64,000 nt of DNA, taken from NCBI GenBank assembly GCA_049889815.1, contig JBMHCR010000024.1, positions 62,001-126,000 of the forward strand, given 5' to 3'. Shown here piece after piece: positions 43,351 through 52,443 of this stretch. Origin of the DNA: JBPOFY01 sp049889815. GTDB lineage: Bacteria > Verrucomicrobiota > Verrucomicrobiia > Opitutales > Coraliomargaritaceae. Each line of letters starts with the position of its first letter. The stretch's first letter is position 1. Under the pieces are notes generated by a model. The model did no database searches, was not told where the DNA came from, and saw only the letters and a list, made by a program, of their open reading frames with translations. The position numbers and the translations under genes were made by a program.

Positions 43351-44679
43351 GTGTCTGCCACGCCTGTAAAGCCATATATTTACCCAGCCTACGGTGCCGC
43401 CAGTCTTGGCAAAGTCGCTGTTGAGGTGACATTGCAGCTTTATCTGTTCGATTTTTATACACGGATACTTGGTCTCGACCCGATTTTGGCAGGTACCGCC
43501 TTCGGGTTGGCGATCCTCTGGGATGCACTGAGCGACTTGATCGTATCGGCGGGGTTGTTTGCTGCACGTGCGAGGGGGATTCGTTATACGAGCACGCTAT
43601 GGGTGGGGGCTTTGCTTTTGGCCTTAACTACTGTCTTTTTATTTTCGCCCGAGATTGGTGCATCGAACACCGCTTTGTTTACCCACCTGTTGGTTGCTTA
43701 CGTCCTGGTGAACACGGGTATGACTTTGCTCGATTTGCCACAGAGTAGTCTAAGCGCCGAGCTCAGTCGACAGGCGAACGAGCGCAATAAACTGCTCGCT
43801 TCGAGAATGGGCTTTGGAATTTTCGGTCTGGCGATCGGTAGCGCGCTGCCCGGTATTTACTTGGCGACCTTACAAACGGATCCAACAGATACCCAGATTG
43901 CAGACTCGCGCACGATCAGTGCGTGGGTGCTGGCGGCGATCGTTTTATTTACAGGCAGCGTAACTGTTTGCTTGTTGCGCACGCGTGAGTCGGAAACCTC
44001 TGACGGGGCAGGGGCTGGTATACCGACTTTTGCCGAAGTGAGGGCCTTGCTGTACGATAAAGCTTTCGTCGATCTGTTGATCGCTGGAGTCATTGCTGCA
44101 GTCGGGCGGACAATCAACGCCGCCTTAGCACTGATGTATTATCGATTTGTGTTAGAACTTAGCGAAGCGCAGGTGACGCAGTTTATCTTTCCGATCTTTA
44201 CGCTTAGCATCGTGCTATCGATTCCTTTGTGGATTGCTTTATCCAAGCGCTATGGAAAAAAGCTGCCGGCATGCATAGCAGTTAGCGGCCTTGGGGTCAT
44301 GGGTATTGTTGCGTATCCGATTTTGCCTGAGGGCATGCTGCTACCGCCGCTCATTGTGTCGACGATTGGTGGCGTGCTTTGTGGTGCAGTTTTTTTAGTG
44401 GACTCAATGATTACCGATTTAATCGATGTGAATGAAGCAGCGACTGGTAAGCGCAAAGAATCCCTGTATTTTGCAGTTTGGAAATCCGGACTTAAAGTCG
44501 CGCGGGCGATTGCGTTTGTGGTTGTAGGTTTGGGGCTTCAGGTCATGGGATTGGACCTCTCACAAGAAGCAGTATCGGAGACGAAGCAGTGGTGCATCGT
44601 TTTACTTTTCGGTATTGCAGTCGGTTTATGCTTTGTTGCCTCGGGTTGGTATATTCGCCGCGCAGAGGTGCACATATAA
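43351..44679 (+). CDS. GPH/MFS-type sugar:cation symporter-like transporter
   Basis: A protein of about 442 residues with 12 predicted transmembrane segments in two bundles. It shows features of the glycoside-pentoside-hexuronide (MFS_2) family: AILWDALSDLIVSAG near the first loop, the LDLPQSSLSAELS segment in helix 4-5, and VDSMITDLIDVNEAATGKRKES in the second half. Such carriers import sugars with Na+ or H+. The substrate is unknown. GTG 43351 is chosen; TTG 43300 would add 17 residues. It starts 132 bases from the divergent small Cys-motif gene. Confidence 0.82.
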   Translation: MSATPVKPYIYPAYGAASLGKVAVEVTLQLYLFDFYTRILGLDPILAGTAFGLAILWDALSDLIVSAGLFAARARGIRYTSTLWVGALLLALTTVFLFSPEIGASNTALFTHLLVAYVLVNTGMTLLDLPQSSLSAELSRQANERNKLLASRMGFGIFGLAIGSALPGIYLATLQTDPTDTQIADSRTISAWVLAAIVLFTGSVTVCLLRTRESETSDGAGAGIPTFAEVRALLYDKAFVDLLIAGVIAAVGRTINAALALMYYRFVLELSEAQVTQFIFPIFTLSIVLSIPLWIALSKRYGKKLPACIAVSGLGVMGIVAYPILPEGMLLPPLIVSTIGGVLCGAVFLVDSMITDLIDVNEAATGKRKESLYFAVWKSGLKVARAIAFVVVGLGLQVMGLDLSQEAVSETKQWCIVLLFGIAVGLCFVASGWYIRRAEVHI

Positions 44680-44698
44680 TACTAACCCAAATGAGATT

Positions 44699-45286
44699 AT
44701 GAAAAAAAGAAACTTCAAATTTTTCTTATTTGCTGCGATTATAGCCGTTATGATTTTATTTAACGGTTGTGCAGTTAGTCAGGCGCCTTTGCCAACGCCA
44801 GGCTATGTCGATCTAGAACGCTTTATGGGGCGTTGGTATGTAATCGGTTACACGCCTATTCTGGTTGATAAGGAAGCGCATAATGCGATCGAGCACTACC
44901 GCTTGGACGAAGCGTCTAAGATTCAAACGACGTATCAGTTTCGCGATGGCGGTTTTGATGGAGAGTTGAAAACCTTCACTCCAGTTGGATGGGTGTATGA
45001 TCAGGAGAGTAACGCCGAGTGGCGGATGCAGTTCATCTGGCCGTTCAGTGCGGACTACATCGTTCTTCATGTAGATGCGAATTATTCGGAAGCAGTGATT
45101 GCCCATCCGAATAGAAGGTATGCCTGGATTATGTCGCGTAGCCCTGAAATGGATACAGGATCGTATGATCGATTGTTGACGAAACTTGAAGCGGTGGGCT
45201 ACGATCTGTCTGTCGTAAAGCGCTTGCCGCAAGATTGGAATTGCGAAGCGGAGCGCTTGAAGCAACTTCAAGCCGATGGGCTTTAA
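44699..45286 (+). CDS. Lipocalin-family lipoprotein (Blc-like)
   Basis: A 195-residue protein with a lipoprotein signal peptide; the lipobox is LFNGC with Cys near 23. The lipocalin signature GRWYVIGY follows near 45, and later strands include WRMQFIWPFSADYIVLHVD and YAWIMSRSP. Blc-type lipocalins bind lysophospholipids or fatty acids at the outer membrane. ATG 44699 gives a proper signal peptide, whereas the open upstream part is the end of the transporter frame. Its TAA overlaps the purM stop on the other strand within TTAA. Confidence 0.9.
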   Translation: MKKRNFKFFLFAAIIAVMILFNGCAVSQAPLPTPGYVDLERFMGRWYVIGYTPILVDKEAHNAIEHYRLDEASKIQTTYQFRDGGFDGELKTFTPVGWVYDQESNAEWRMQFIWPFSADYIVLHVDANYSEAVIAHPNRRYAWIMSRSPEMDTGSYDRLLTKLEAVGYDLSVVKRLPQDWNCEAERLKQLQADGL

Positions 45287-46479
45287 TGATCGATTGAGTA
45301 GGTGAGGGTCTTGCCGTCGTGAATGATGGTCACGTGGTTTTGCCCGTCTTCTCGTTCGGTCGCTTCGGTGCGACCGATGACTTGCGCCGAAATGCCGAAG
45401 GCCTCGCTTTTGGCGATGATGCCGGCTGCGGCTTCGGATTCGCAGAAGATTTCCATGCGGTGCCCCATGTTATAGACGCGGAACATTTCCTCGTCGCTAG
45501 TCCCACTTGCTTCCTGAATGGCTTTAAAAATTGGTGGCACGGGCAGGAAGTTATCTTTGATATGGTGGACGCCTGTGCCGAAACGGATGCACTTTGTTTG
45601 ACCGCCGCCGGAGCAGTGCACCATGCCGTGAATACTTTCGCGATCTTCGGAGAGTAATTGCTTGATGATCGGTGCGTAGGTGCGGGTTGGGCTTAGGAGC
45701 GCGTCCCCGACGGTCATGGTTGAGCCGGGCAGCGGATCACTCATCTTGTAGGGGCCACAATATAGATATTTTTGGTCCGTGGTGAGGTCGGCGGTTTCTG
45801 GATACTTTTTCAGGTAGTAAGGGCTGAGCAAGTCGTGACGTGCGCTGGTGAGACCATTACTGCCGATGCCCGAGTTTTCGAAAGTTTCGTAGGTCGCTTG
45901 ACCGGATGATGCTAATCCGACAATAGAGAGCCCTGGCTTGATAGCGGCGTTGTCCACAACATCGCTGCGATTCATGACGACCACTGCGCAAGAGTCGACG
46001 GTCACCGTTGCGGTGAGGTCACCCACGTCCGCGGTCTCGCCGCCACCACTGTGCACACCAACACCGTATTCGCGCATCGTAGCGAGGAAGTCTTCGGTGC
46101 CTGAAATGAGTTGTGCGAGTGCTTCACCCGTAATGGCGCGCGCGTTGCGGTTGACCGTGCTGGAAATCAGGATTCCATCAATCGCGCCGACGCAGAGAAG
46201 GTCATCGATATTCATCACGAGGCTGTCTTGGGCGGTCTTACGAAAGCCTGCTGGGTCGCCGGTTTCCTTGTAGTGAAGGTAGGCGAGGGTACTCTTGGTG
46301 CCTGAGCCGTCAGAGTGGATGATGTTACACTTCTCTGGTTTACCTGTGAGAATGTCCGAGCCGATCTTGCAGAATGCTCCGGGGAAAACCCCGCGGTCGA
46401 GCTTGTCCACGACTGCGTGGACTTCGGACTTGGAAGAAGAGACACCCCGTTGGGCGTAACGATCGGAGGAATTACTCAT
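45283..46479 (-). CDS. purM: Phosphoribosylformylglycinamidine cyclo-ligase (AIR synthase)
   Basis: A 398-residue PurM-fold protein. The N-terminal block SSDRYAQRGV, the HSDGSGTKS nucleotide loop, MNIDDLLCVGA, and the central HSGGGETADV (usual GGETAEM) are typical. The C-terminal AIRS_C domain begins near LLSPTRTYAPII and holds MVHCSGGG. It closes the imidazole ring in purine synthesis. It is about 50 residues longer than the E. coli enzyme and resembles the longer form seen in Bacteroidota-type genomes. It is the last gene of the tyrA-aroA-cmk-plsC run, separated by the GxxExxY unit. Confidence 0.9.
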   Translation of the reverse strand: MSNSSDRYAQRGVSSSKSEVHAVVDKLDRGVFPGAFCKIGSDILTGKPEKCNIIHSDGSGTKSTLAYLHYKETGDPAGFRKTAQDSLVMNIDDLLCVGAIDGILISSTVNRNARAITGEALAQLISGTEDFLATMREYGVGVHSGGGETADVGDLTATVTVDSCAVVVMNRSDVVDNAAIKPGLSIVGLASSGQATYETFENSGIGSNGLTSARHDLLSPYYLKKYPETADLTTDQKYLYCGPYKMSDPLPGSTMTVGDALLSPTRTYAPIIKQLLSEDRESIHGMVHCSGGGQTKCIRFGTGVHHIKDNFLPVPPIFKAIQEASGTSDEEMFRVYNMGHRMEIFCESEAAAGIIAKSEAFGISAQVIGRTEATEREDGQNHVTIIHDGKTLTYSIDH

Positions 46480-46493
46480 GATAGATTTTAAGA

Positions 46494-46958
46494 ACCGTTA
46501 ATTTACGTTGATTAACCATAAGGGTGATTAAAAATTTTTATTTCGTAGGGTCGAGGGTAACTTTTCGCCACTGTAGGCTAGGATGCTTAAGGTTGATTAT
46601 TAGGCCGTCATTTTTCTTTGTGATTCGTAGATAGTTCAACGTCTGCCCGAGCTCATAATCGCCTATGGCTTCAATAGTTTTCGTATCGCAGATAATTGTC
46701 TTTTTCCACTTCAAGATCGGGAATGTATTCGTCTACTTTGACGCTTCTGTAAATGATCGGATACTGATTCTGTTGATTATGCGAGACTCCGAGATGTTCG
46801 AATTCTACTACCAGTGCACGCTCGTAGGTTTTTTCACGAAGCGCATAGCCGATTTCTCGATGAACGCGCATCGGCGGACCAACAATTTTATAGATTAGCT
46901 CTTCTATTGCGTTGTCCTCGTCCATTCCCATTGACGTTAATTCCCGTAAATTAACGGT
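46494..46958. mobile_element. GxxExxY unit bounded by 23-bp inverted repeats
   Basis: Reverse-complementary ends at 46494-46516 and 46936-46958 agree at 20 of 23 positions, with the three mismatches together in the middle (TTG against GGA). They enclose almost the whole GxxExxY pseudogene. One end touches the plsC stop codon (46960), and the other lies 15 bases before the purM start. The geometry suggests a small inserted unit of about 465 bases. No transposase is encoded, and no target-site duplication was identified. Confidence 0.6.
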
Positions 46959-46973
46959 TTTAAATGATGACAT
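46538..46973 (-). pseudogene. GxxExxY-family protein, frameshifted
   Basis: The first frame (46973 down to 46671) gives 100 residues with the family start: VHREIGYALREKTYERAL and a YRSVKVDEYIPDLEVEK block. It then ends early. Skipping one base near 46700 opens the other frame, which continues TIICDTKTIEAIGDYELGQ, NYLRITKKNDGLIIN and LKHPSLQWRKV to TAA at 46538, exactly the expected family C-terminus. The motif itself reads A-LREKTY, with Ala for the usual Gly. The function of the family is not established. Start ATG 46973 lies within the plsC end; an internal Met near 46931 may be the native start. Confidence 0.8.
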
Positions 46974-47607
46974 TCGCCGGTGCTTCTAATTTTGCGATTT
47001 CCGCCATGATACGGCGAGAAGCTTCGAGATAGCGTTCGGGGTGGTCTTTACCAGGGTCGATTTCAGCTAGGCTCATTGGTTTGCCGTATGTGATGTGGAT
47101 GGCGCCATTCATTTTTGGCAGCTTGTCGTGACGACCGAATACCTCGTAGGTGCCAAAGAGGCGTGTCGGGATAACCGTTGCGCGAGATTTGCATGCGATC
47201 ATGCCGGCGCCGGGTTTAGGCTCCATTAGCTCGCCGCTTGGGGAGCGAGTGCCCTCTGGATAAATTGCGATGGCACCTTTGTTTTTCAGTGCACGGAAGA
47301 TGGCTTTTAGGGATGCGACATCTGCATTCTCGCGAGCCACTGGAATGGCTTCAAGCTTGTAGAGCGCTTTGCCAAGTGCGCCTTTAAATAGAGAATCTCG
47401 GGCGAAGTAATTAATGTGCCGATGAACCTGACAGCCAATTGCTGGGGGATCGAAAAAGCTGATATGATTGGCGGCAAAAATGGTGCTTCCTTGAAGTGGC
47501 ACATTGGAAATTCCGGAAGTGCTGAAATCGTAGAAGGTGCTGAAAAACCAGTCAGCAGTAACGCGGACACACTCGTAGAAAAAGGGGATATTCGGGCGTT
47601 GCTTCAT
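46960..47607 (-). CDS. plsC: 1-Acyl-sn-glycerol-3-phosphate acyltransferase
   Basis: A 215-residue PlsC-type acyltransferase. The HX4D catalytic motif is NHISFFD (near 47), followed by RDSLFKGALGKALYK, and the substrate phosphate-binding motif is YPEGTRS. It acylates lysophosphatidic acid to phosphatidic acid at the inner membrane. Its start overlaps the cmk stop by four bases, an order (cmk-plsC) common in bacteria. The last residues and stop abut the end of the GxxExxY unit. Confidence 0.94.
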   Translation of the reverse strand: MKQRPNIPFFYECVRVTADWFFSTFYDFSTSGISNVPLQGSTIFAANHISFFDPPAIGCQVHRHINYFARDSLFKGALGKALYKLEAIPVARENADVASLKAIFRALKNKGAIAIYPEGTRSPSGELMEPKPGAGMIACKSRATVIPTRLFGTYEVFGRHDKLPKMNGAIHITYGKPMSLAEIDPGKDHPERYLEASRRIMAEIAKLEAPANVII

Positions 47608-48269
47608 GAAGCTTGGATGATCTCTGCGATGGTCTCGATGACTTCTTCCAGCGTGAGTGGGGCGGTGTCTATCTCGGTGGCCCCCTCAGGACAGACGAGT
47701 GGTGCAGCCTTGCGTGTTTTATCCATTTTATCCCGTTCAGTAATTGAGTCGGTTTGGCCTTCGTTTTCGCGGCGAGCCGCTCGAGTGGCTTCATCCGCAT
47801 GTAGGAAAAAGCGATGATCAGCATCCGGGAAAATTACCGATCCGATGTCGCGCCCTTCCATGACGAGTCCCGCGTAGGAATGGCTGCGGGCCACAGTTGC
47901 TAGGGATCTTTGATAATCGAAAAGTTTTTTTCGCACCTCTTCGATAGCGGCAAATTTCGAAACGTTAGCGTTCACTTTGGGTGAACGGATTTCTTCTTCC
48001 GCCGGTACATAGCTATTTATACTAAGCCTCGTAATGCGGCCGTCTTTTTGAGTCCCAAGGGTGAGTTTATCGAGTTGACTGATAAGGAAATGTAGTTCGG
48101 TTGGATTCGCACCCTGTTGGAGCAGTGCATGCGTGAGTGTGCGATAGTGCGCTCCAGTATCGACATGCATATAATTGAGCTTCTCTGCAAGACCGCGCGA
48201 TGTAGACGACTTTCCAGTAGCTGCGCCACCATCGACTGCAATGATCTTAAACGTAGGGCTTTCTGACAT
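47604..48269 (-). CDS. cmk: Cytidylate kinase
   Basis: A 221-residue NMP kinase. The P-loop is VDGGAATGKSS (near 14-24), where the family usually has DGPAGSGKS. The CMP-binding segment VDTGAHYRTLTHAL and the GRDIGSVIFPDADHRFFL block are clear. It makes CDP from CMP. It starts 14 bases after the aroA stop. Confidence 0.94.
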   Translation of the reverse strand: MSESPTFKIIAVDGGAATGKSSTSRGLAEKLNYMHVDTGAHYRTLTHALLQQGANPTELHFLISQLDKLTLGTQKDGRITRLSINSYVPAEEEIRSPKVNANVSKFAAIEEVRKKLFDYQRSLATVARSHSYAGLVMEGRDIGSVIFPDADHRFFLHADEATRAARRENEGQTDSITERDKMDKTRKAAPLVCPEGATEIDTAPLTLEEVIETIAEIIQAS

Positions 48270-48283
48270 AAGGGTGGATCGAA

Positions 48284-49639
48284 CTAGTCTCTGCGAAGGC
48301 TGTCGAGAACTTCAAAGAATTTTGGAAAGGTTTTTCCGCAGCAGGCGGGGTCGTTGATGGCAAGCCAAGGCGCTCCATCTTCGAGGAGATCGAAACTCCC
48401 AAGAATACTGAAGCTCATCGCAAAGCGGTGATCTTCATAGGTGTCGATCGTGAGCAAGGTGCCTGCATTGCGAGCTTTGAGGGCGCGTGCGCGCAGCTCG
48501 TTTGGCTTAATGGAGACGGTTAGGGCGTCGTCCTCTTCTTTGACTAGTTGACCGAGCTTGGAAAGTTCCGCCGCCATCCCTGCAATGCGGTCTGTCTCTT
48601 GATGGCGGGTATGGCCGATGCCACAAATGCGAACGGATCCACCGAGCAGTGGAGAAATTGCAGCATAAGTGAGGAAGGTGTCGGAAATTCTGTTAAAATC
48701 GATCTCGCGGTGACCGCGCTGAATGTCACGCGGGTTAGCACAGCTTGCGGTCCATTCTTTGTTTTCTGCATCCACACGTAGGCCATGATGATTGAGCACC
48801 TCTACGAAATGGGCGTCACCTTGCAACGGGTCACCGCTGACATTTGGGATTTTGAGCTCACCACCGAGCACTGTAGTTAGGGCAAGAAAGTAGCTCGCTG
48901 CGGATAGGTCTGGCTCGATCGCGTAAACTCCGGGGCTTCTATAGGCAACTGCGGGTAAATCGTAACTGTTTGAACGACTGTGTTCAGTGAGTTCGGCACC
49001 GAAGGCCTCCCGAAGTTGGTTGGTGATATTCACGTAGAACGGTCTCACCCCAGGCGCAGTGAGTTTGACAGGAGCCGTTCCGCAAGGAGCGGCGATCAGC
49101 AATGCGGAAAGGATTTGGCTACTGCTGCTCGCGTCGACCTCGCAGGATCCTCCTTTAAAACCTTTTGCTTTCAGGATGAACGGAAAAAAGCCGGTCTCGC
49201 CGTGAAACTCGAACTCGGCAGCGTCTAGCGCGGAGAGTGCATTTAGAAGACCAGACATTGGACGCTCGCGCATGGCTGGGTCGCCGTCTAGGTGGTAGAC
49301 TCCACCTGCATTGAGCGCCAGAAATGCGGTTAAAAAGCGTGCTGCTGTTCCGGCATTACCGACGTGAATATTTGCTTTCTCAGCGGGAATTCGACCTGCT
49401 TGCCCGGCCACTGTGATCGAATGGGATGCTTCCTCGACGATGCAGTTAAATCCGAGCGCCTGCAGCGCCTCGATCATGATCTTGGTGTCCCTGCTAAACA
49501 GCGCACCTTGGAGGCGTGTCTCGCCGCTCGACAATGCCGCAAGAATCAGAGCGCGGTTGGTAATGCTTTTGGATCCAGGTAGTGATACCGTGGAATTGAG
49601 ACCTTTGGTGAAGGGTCGAATCGGTAGGGGGTCGGTCAT
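48284..49639 (-). CDS. aroA: 3-Phosphoshikimate 1-carboxyvinyltransferase (EPSP synthase)
   Basis: A 451-residue EPSP synthase from ATG 49639. Diagnostic segments are LPGSKSITNRALILAAL near 20, NAGTAARFLTAFLAL (glyphosate/PEP loop), GDPAMRERPMSGLL and DASSSSQILSALL. The PEP loop has NAGTAARF, the class I form rather than the class II NSGTA with altered residues. The C-terminus keeps DHRFAMSF. It is in the shikimate pathway to aromatic amino acids. An extra open N-terminal stretch to 49720 overlaps tyrA and is not conserved. Confidence 0.95.
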   Translation of the reverse strand: MTDPLPIRPFTKGLNSTVSLPGSKSITNRALILAALSSGETRLQGALFSRDTKIMIEALQALGFNCIVEEASHSITVAGQAGRIPAEKANIHVGNAGTAARFLTAFLALNAGGVYHLDGDPAMRERPMSGLLNALSALDAAEFEFHGETGFFPFILKAKGFKGGSCEVDASSSSQILSALLIAAPCGTAPVKLTAPGVRPFYVNITNQLREAFGAELTEHSRSNSYDLPAVAYRSPGVYAIEPDLSAASYFLALTTVLGGELKIPNVSGDPLQGDAHFVEVLNHHGLRVDAENKEWTASCANPRDIQRGHREIDFNRISDTFLTYAAISPLLGGSVRICGIGHTRHQETDRIAGMAAELSKLGQLVKEEDDALTVSIKPNELRARALKARNAGTLLTIDTYEDHRFAMSFSILGSFDLLEDGAPWLAINDPACCGKTFPKFFEVLDSLRRD

Positions 49640-49652
49640 GAATACGAAATGA

Positions 49653-50495
49653 TTACAGTTGATCCCGGTAGTTTTTGCCGCGTTCCAAAAGGGCGACCAG
49701 CTTGTGGGTTTCCTTGTCAAGTAGGGCGGTTTTCATTAAATGGAGCTCACCCTCGAGTCCGCAGATCGCGCTGATCACCTCCTCGCGGTTCTGTTCGAGA
49801 ATCTGCCTCCAGAGGCTCGGATCGCCGGAAGCGACTCTGGTGGAGTCTTTCAGGCCGCCGCCGGAAAAGTGTCCCCAAGAGGCGTCTTTATTTGCAAGGA
49901 GTCCGCACAGTGTGGACGCAAGTAGATGCGGCAGGTGACTGATGTGAGCGACGATCTCATCATGCTTCTCTGGTGACACAATCGCAGTTTGCATATCGAT
50001 CGCCTCCCAGAATTCGATTAAGCGGTCTGTCTCTGCGGCTTGGGTCGTCGGTAGGGGGGTGACGAGACAGGTCGCGCCTTTAAATAGCTGGATGTTAGCA
50101 TTCTCCAGGCCGCTGCGTTCCGACCCTGCCATCGGATGGGAGCCAATAAAGGTCGCGCTGTCTGGCACAGCATCGGTAGCTTCTTTACAAATGAGACTCT
50201 TTGTGCTCCCGACATCGGTAATCAGCGCGCCTGGCGCTAGTGAATTGGATATTTGCCGGATTAGTGGAGCGATGGTTTCTACAGGTGTGCAAAGAACAAT
50301 CAGGTCACTGCCTTCGCAGGCCTCGGCAGCAGTCTCAAATACTTTATCACACCAATCCTCGGTAATGCATTTCGCACGCGTCTCGGCACGGCGCGACCAT
50401 GTATGGACAGAGTTCACTAGCCGGCGATCCTTTACAACCATCGCCAGAGAGGCTCCCAGAAGCCCGGGGCCTAGAATTGTCATCTGTTCAACCAT
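49653..50495 (-). CDS. tyrA: Prephenate dehydrogenase
   Basis: A 280-residue TyrA. The NAD-binding loop is ILGPGLLGASLAM (residues 7-19), followed by DLIVLCTPV, the DVGSTKS segment and the catalytic-His block IGSHPMAGSERSG. No ACT or chorismate mutase domain is attached. It converts prephenate to 4-hydroxyphenylpyruvate for tyrosine. aroA follows 13 bases later. A divergent gene (50627) lies upstream. Confidence 0.94.
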   Translation of the reverse strand: MVEQMTILGPGLLGASLAMVVKDRRLVNSVHTWSRRAETRAKCITEDWCDKVFETAAEACEGSDLIVLCTPVETIAPLIRQISNSLAPGALITDVGSTKSLICKEATDAVPDSATFIGSHPMAGSERSGLENANIQLFKGATCLVTPLPTTQAAETDRLIEFWEAIDMQTAIVSPEKHDEIVAHISHLPHLLASTLCGLLANKDASWGHFSGGGLKDSTRVASGDPSLWRQILEQNREEVISAICGLEGELHLMKTALLDKETHKLVALLERGKNYRDQL

Positions 50496-50626
50496 CGCTT
50501 AACTTGAAACTTTCTTTGCTGTTTGAAGTCGAGTGATAAAAGCAAGTTTTGTCTTTTGCCTTGCCGCCCTCGAGTTGGAAGCTCATTTAGGCAGGCTGTT
50601 TCCTTTTTGTTTGTTTCCCAATACCA

Positions 50627-52402
50627 ATGGCTAAGTCCAAAAAGTCTAAAGGTCGCCGTCTCTCTCACGAGCCCTCTGCAGCCAAGCGCGTATTTCATGT
50701 GCTCTTGGTTGCAATTATAGGCGTCGCTATTCTGTCGGGCTTTTGGTTTCTCACCCGTCTTGGTCCTCAAACCGTGGACTACCGGGAGGTCCGAGATAGC
50801 ATGGTTGTCAGCGACGAGGTGCTAGCCTTGATGCAAGAGAGTATCGAACTCGAGGCCCAGTTTGAGGAGATCCTTGCGATGCGTGAGGCTCAAAGCGAGG
50901 ATATAGCAATCCTAAAGCAGGCACTAGACAAGCAGGAGGAATATTTAGACTTGTTCCCAGGGGTTGATTCAAAAGCCGGAAATCGGGCTAGCTACCTTCG
51001 AAAGCGCTACCAAGATCTGGCGGCCAGTGGAATGCACGGTAGGAGTTTAGAACTGGAACGAGAGGCTCAGAAGCTCGAAGAGGCGGACGATTACGAAAAC
51101 GCCCGCGTGAAGTATCGAGAGGCCTTCAGCTTGCAAAACCAGATTAATGAGTCCTTTCCAATCAGTTCTGCATACGATGTCGGACGAGCGACCCGGCTAG
51201 AGCGTATGGCTCAATTTTTAATGGCACAACCGTTCTTCGAACGCAGCGTGCAATTGGAGAGGGAGGCTGAGGAATTCGTTCAGTCCCAGAATTGGGAAAA
51301 GGCTGAGGAGCTATTGAAGAAGTCGCTCTCGATTCAGGATCAATTGAACCGGGAGTACCGAGGCACGAACCAAGCAAGCGTTTCTCGATTGGAGGGGCTT
51401 CGTGTAAAGCTGGTCGGTATCCAATCGGGTCAAAGTTATCTTGAGATTGAGCGCGTTGCAAAACTAGCAGACGCGAGTCGCGTTGCTGGTGATAACCTCG
51501 AAGCTGCGAGGCTTTATGCGGAGGCCGCTCGTCTGCAGCAACGGTTGAATGAGTATTTCACCGATAGTCCTTACGTGTCCTCTGAGCAAGTTGCCGAGTT
51601 CGAGCGTAAGGCTCAGACCGCGCAAAGCTACGAACTTGGTCGCGATATTGAAGCGAATCATGATCGTCTCAATGAACTGCTTGCTGCCCGCAGGACTTTT
51701 AAAGCGTCCGAAGTGATTGCTGCGCTGCGGCGTGACATCAAGCAGATGGAAGAGGCCTACCCTCGTAGCTCTTTAAGAGATAAAGAACTGCAGTTGAAAG
51801 TTCGCTACTTGAACCTGGTGCAAAACGATTTGGGATTCATTCAGGATCGAGTTTATAGCGCTTTGCTTCCTATCCCTGAGAAGGAGGGCTGGAGGATGCT
51901 ACGAACTGAGGTTTCGCAAGCGTTATACACCTTGATTATGGGAACGAATCCGAGTCGTAATCGAGGCGACCTGTTGCCGGTTGACTCCGTAAGTTGGACG
52001 GAAGCGAAAAGTTTTTGTAATCGTTTGTCTTGGATTACCGGCAAGGAGGTTCGCCTGCCGACTGAGAACGAGTTTCGCCAAGCGCTCGGGAGGCTCCGTT
52101 ACGTGGTTCTTGAAGATCACGTATGGAGCGCCGCCTCATCTGAGGGAGTGGCTAAAGAGGTAGGTAAGAAAAAACCATTTGCGAGTGGTTTCTATGACTT
52201 ACTTGGTAATGTGAGCGAATGGCTGGAATCAATGGACCGTTATGATGACGAGGACGCACGCCATATTGGTGGGCACGCGCGGGATCGTATTGAAGTAGTT
52301 TTCACGGTTCCTGTTCGAGAGGCTGTTCGTGGTGAGCGGAACCGAATGACGGGATTTCGTTTCGTGCTTAAAACAGGCATTTCGGAGGAAGAAACGCGGT
52401 GA
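50627..52402 (+). CDS. Membrane-anchored coiled-coil protein with SUMF1-like domain
   Basis: A 591-residue protein with a basic N-terminus, one transmembrane helix (about 22-45) and a long helical region (about 60-400) with TPR-like repeats (AEEFVQSQNWEKAEELLKK; AGDNLEAARLYAEAA). A C-terminal FGE-sulfatase/SUMF1-like domain follows (about 440-585), with PVDSVSWTEAKSFCNRLS, VRLPTENEFRQAL, GFYDLLGNVSEWLE and MTGFRFVL. The usual catalytic cysteine region near RSARR reads VREAVRG, without Cys, so it is unlikely to be a formylglycine-generating enzyme. A structural or binding role is more likely. It faces outward if the anchor is type II. Confidence 0.8.
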   Translation: MAKSKKSKGRRLSHEPSAAKRVFHVLLVAIIGVAILSGFWFLTRLGPQTVDYREVRDSMVVSDEVLALMQESIELEAQFEEILAMREAQSEDIAILKQALDKQEEYLDLFPGVDSKAGNRASYLRKRYQDLAASGMHGRSLELEREAQKLEEADDYENARVKYREAFSLQNQINESFPISSAYDVGRATRLERMAQFLMAQPFFERSVQLEREAEEFVQSQNWEKAEELLKKSLSIQDQLNREYRGTNQASVSRLEGLRVKLVGIQSGQSYLEIERVAKLADASRVAGDNLEAARLYAEAARLQQRLNEYFTDSPYVSSEQVAEFERKAQTAQSYELGRDIEANHDRLNELLAARRTFKASEVIAALRRDIKQMEEAYPRSSLRDKELQLKVRYLNLVQNDLGFIQDRVYSALLPIPEKEGWRMLRTEVSQALYTLIMGTNPSRNRGDLLPVDSVSWTEAKSFCNRLSWITGKEVRLPTENEFRQALGRLRYVVLEDHVWSAASSEGVAKEVGKKKPFASGFYDLLGNVSEWLESMDRYDDEDARHIGGHARDRIEVVFTVPVREAVRGERNRMTGFRFVLKTGISEEETR

Positions 52403-52443
52403 CCTCATGCTGCGTATTTTAAAGGATCGCACGATTTTGTAGC

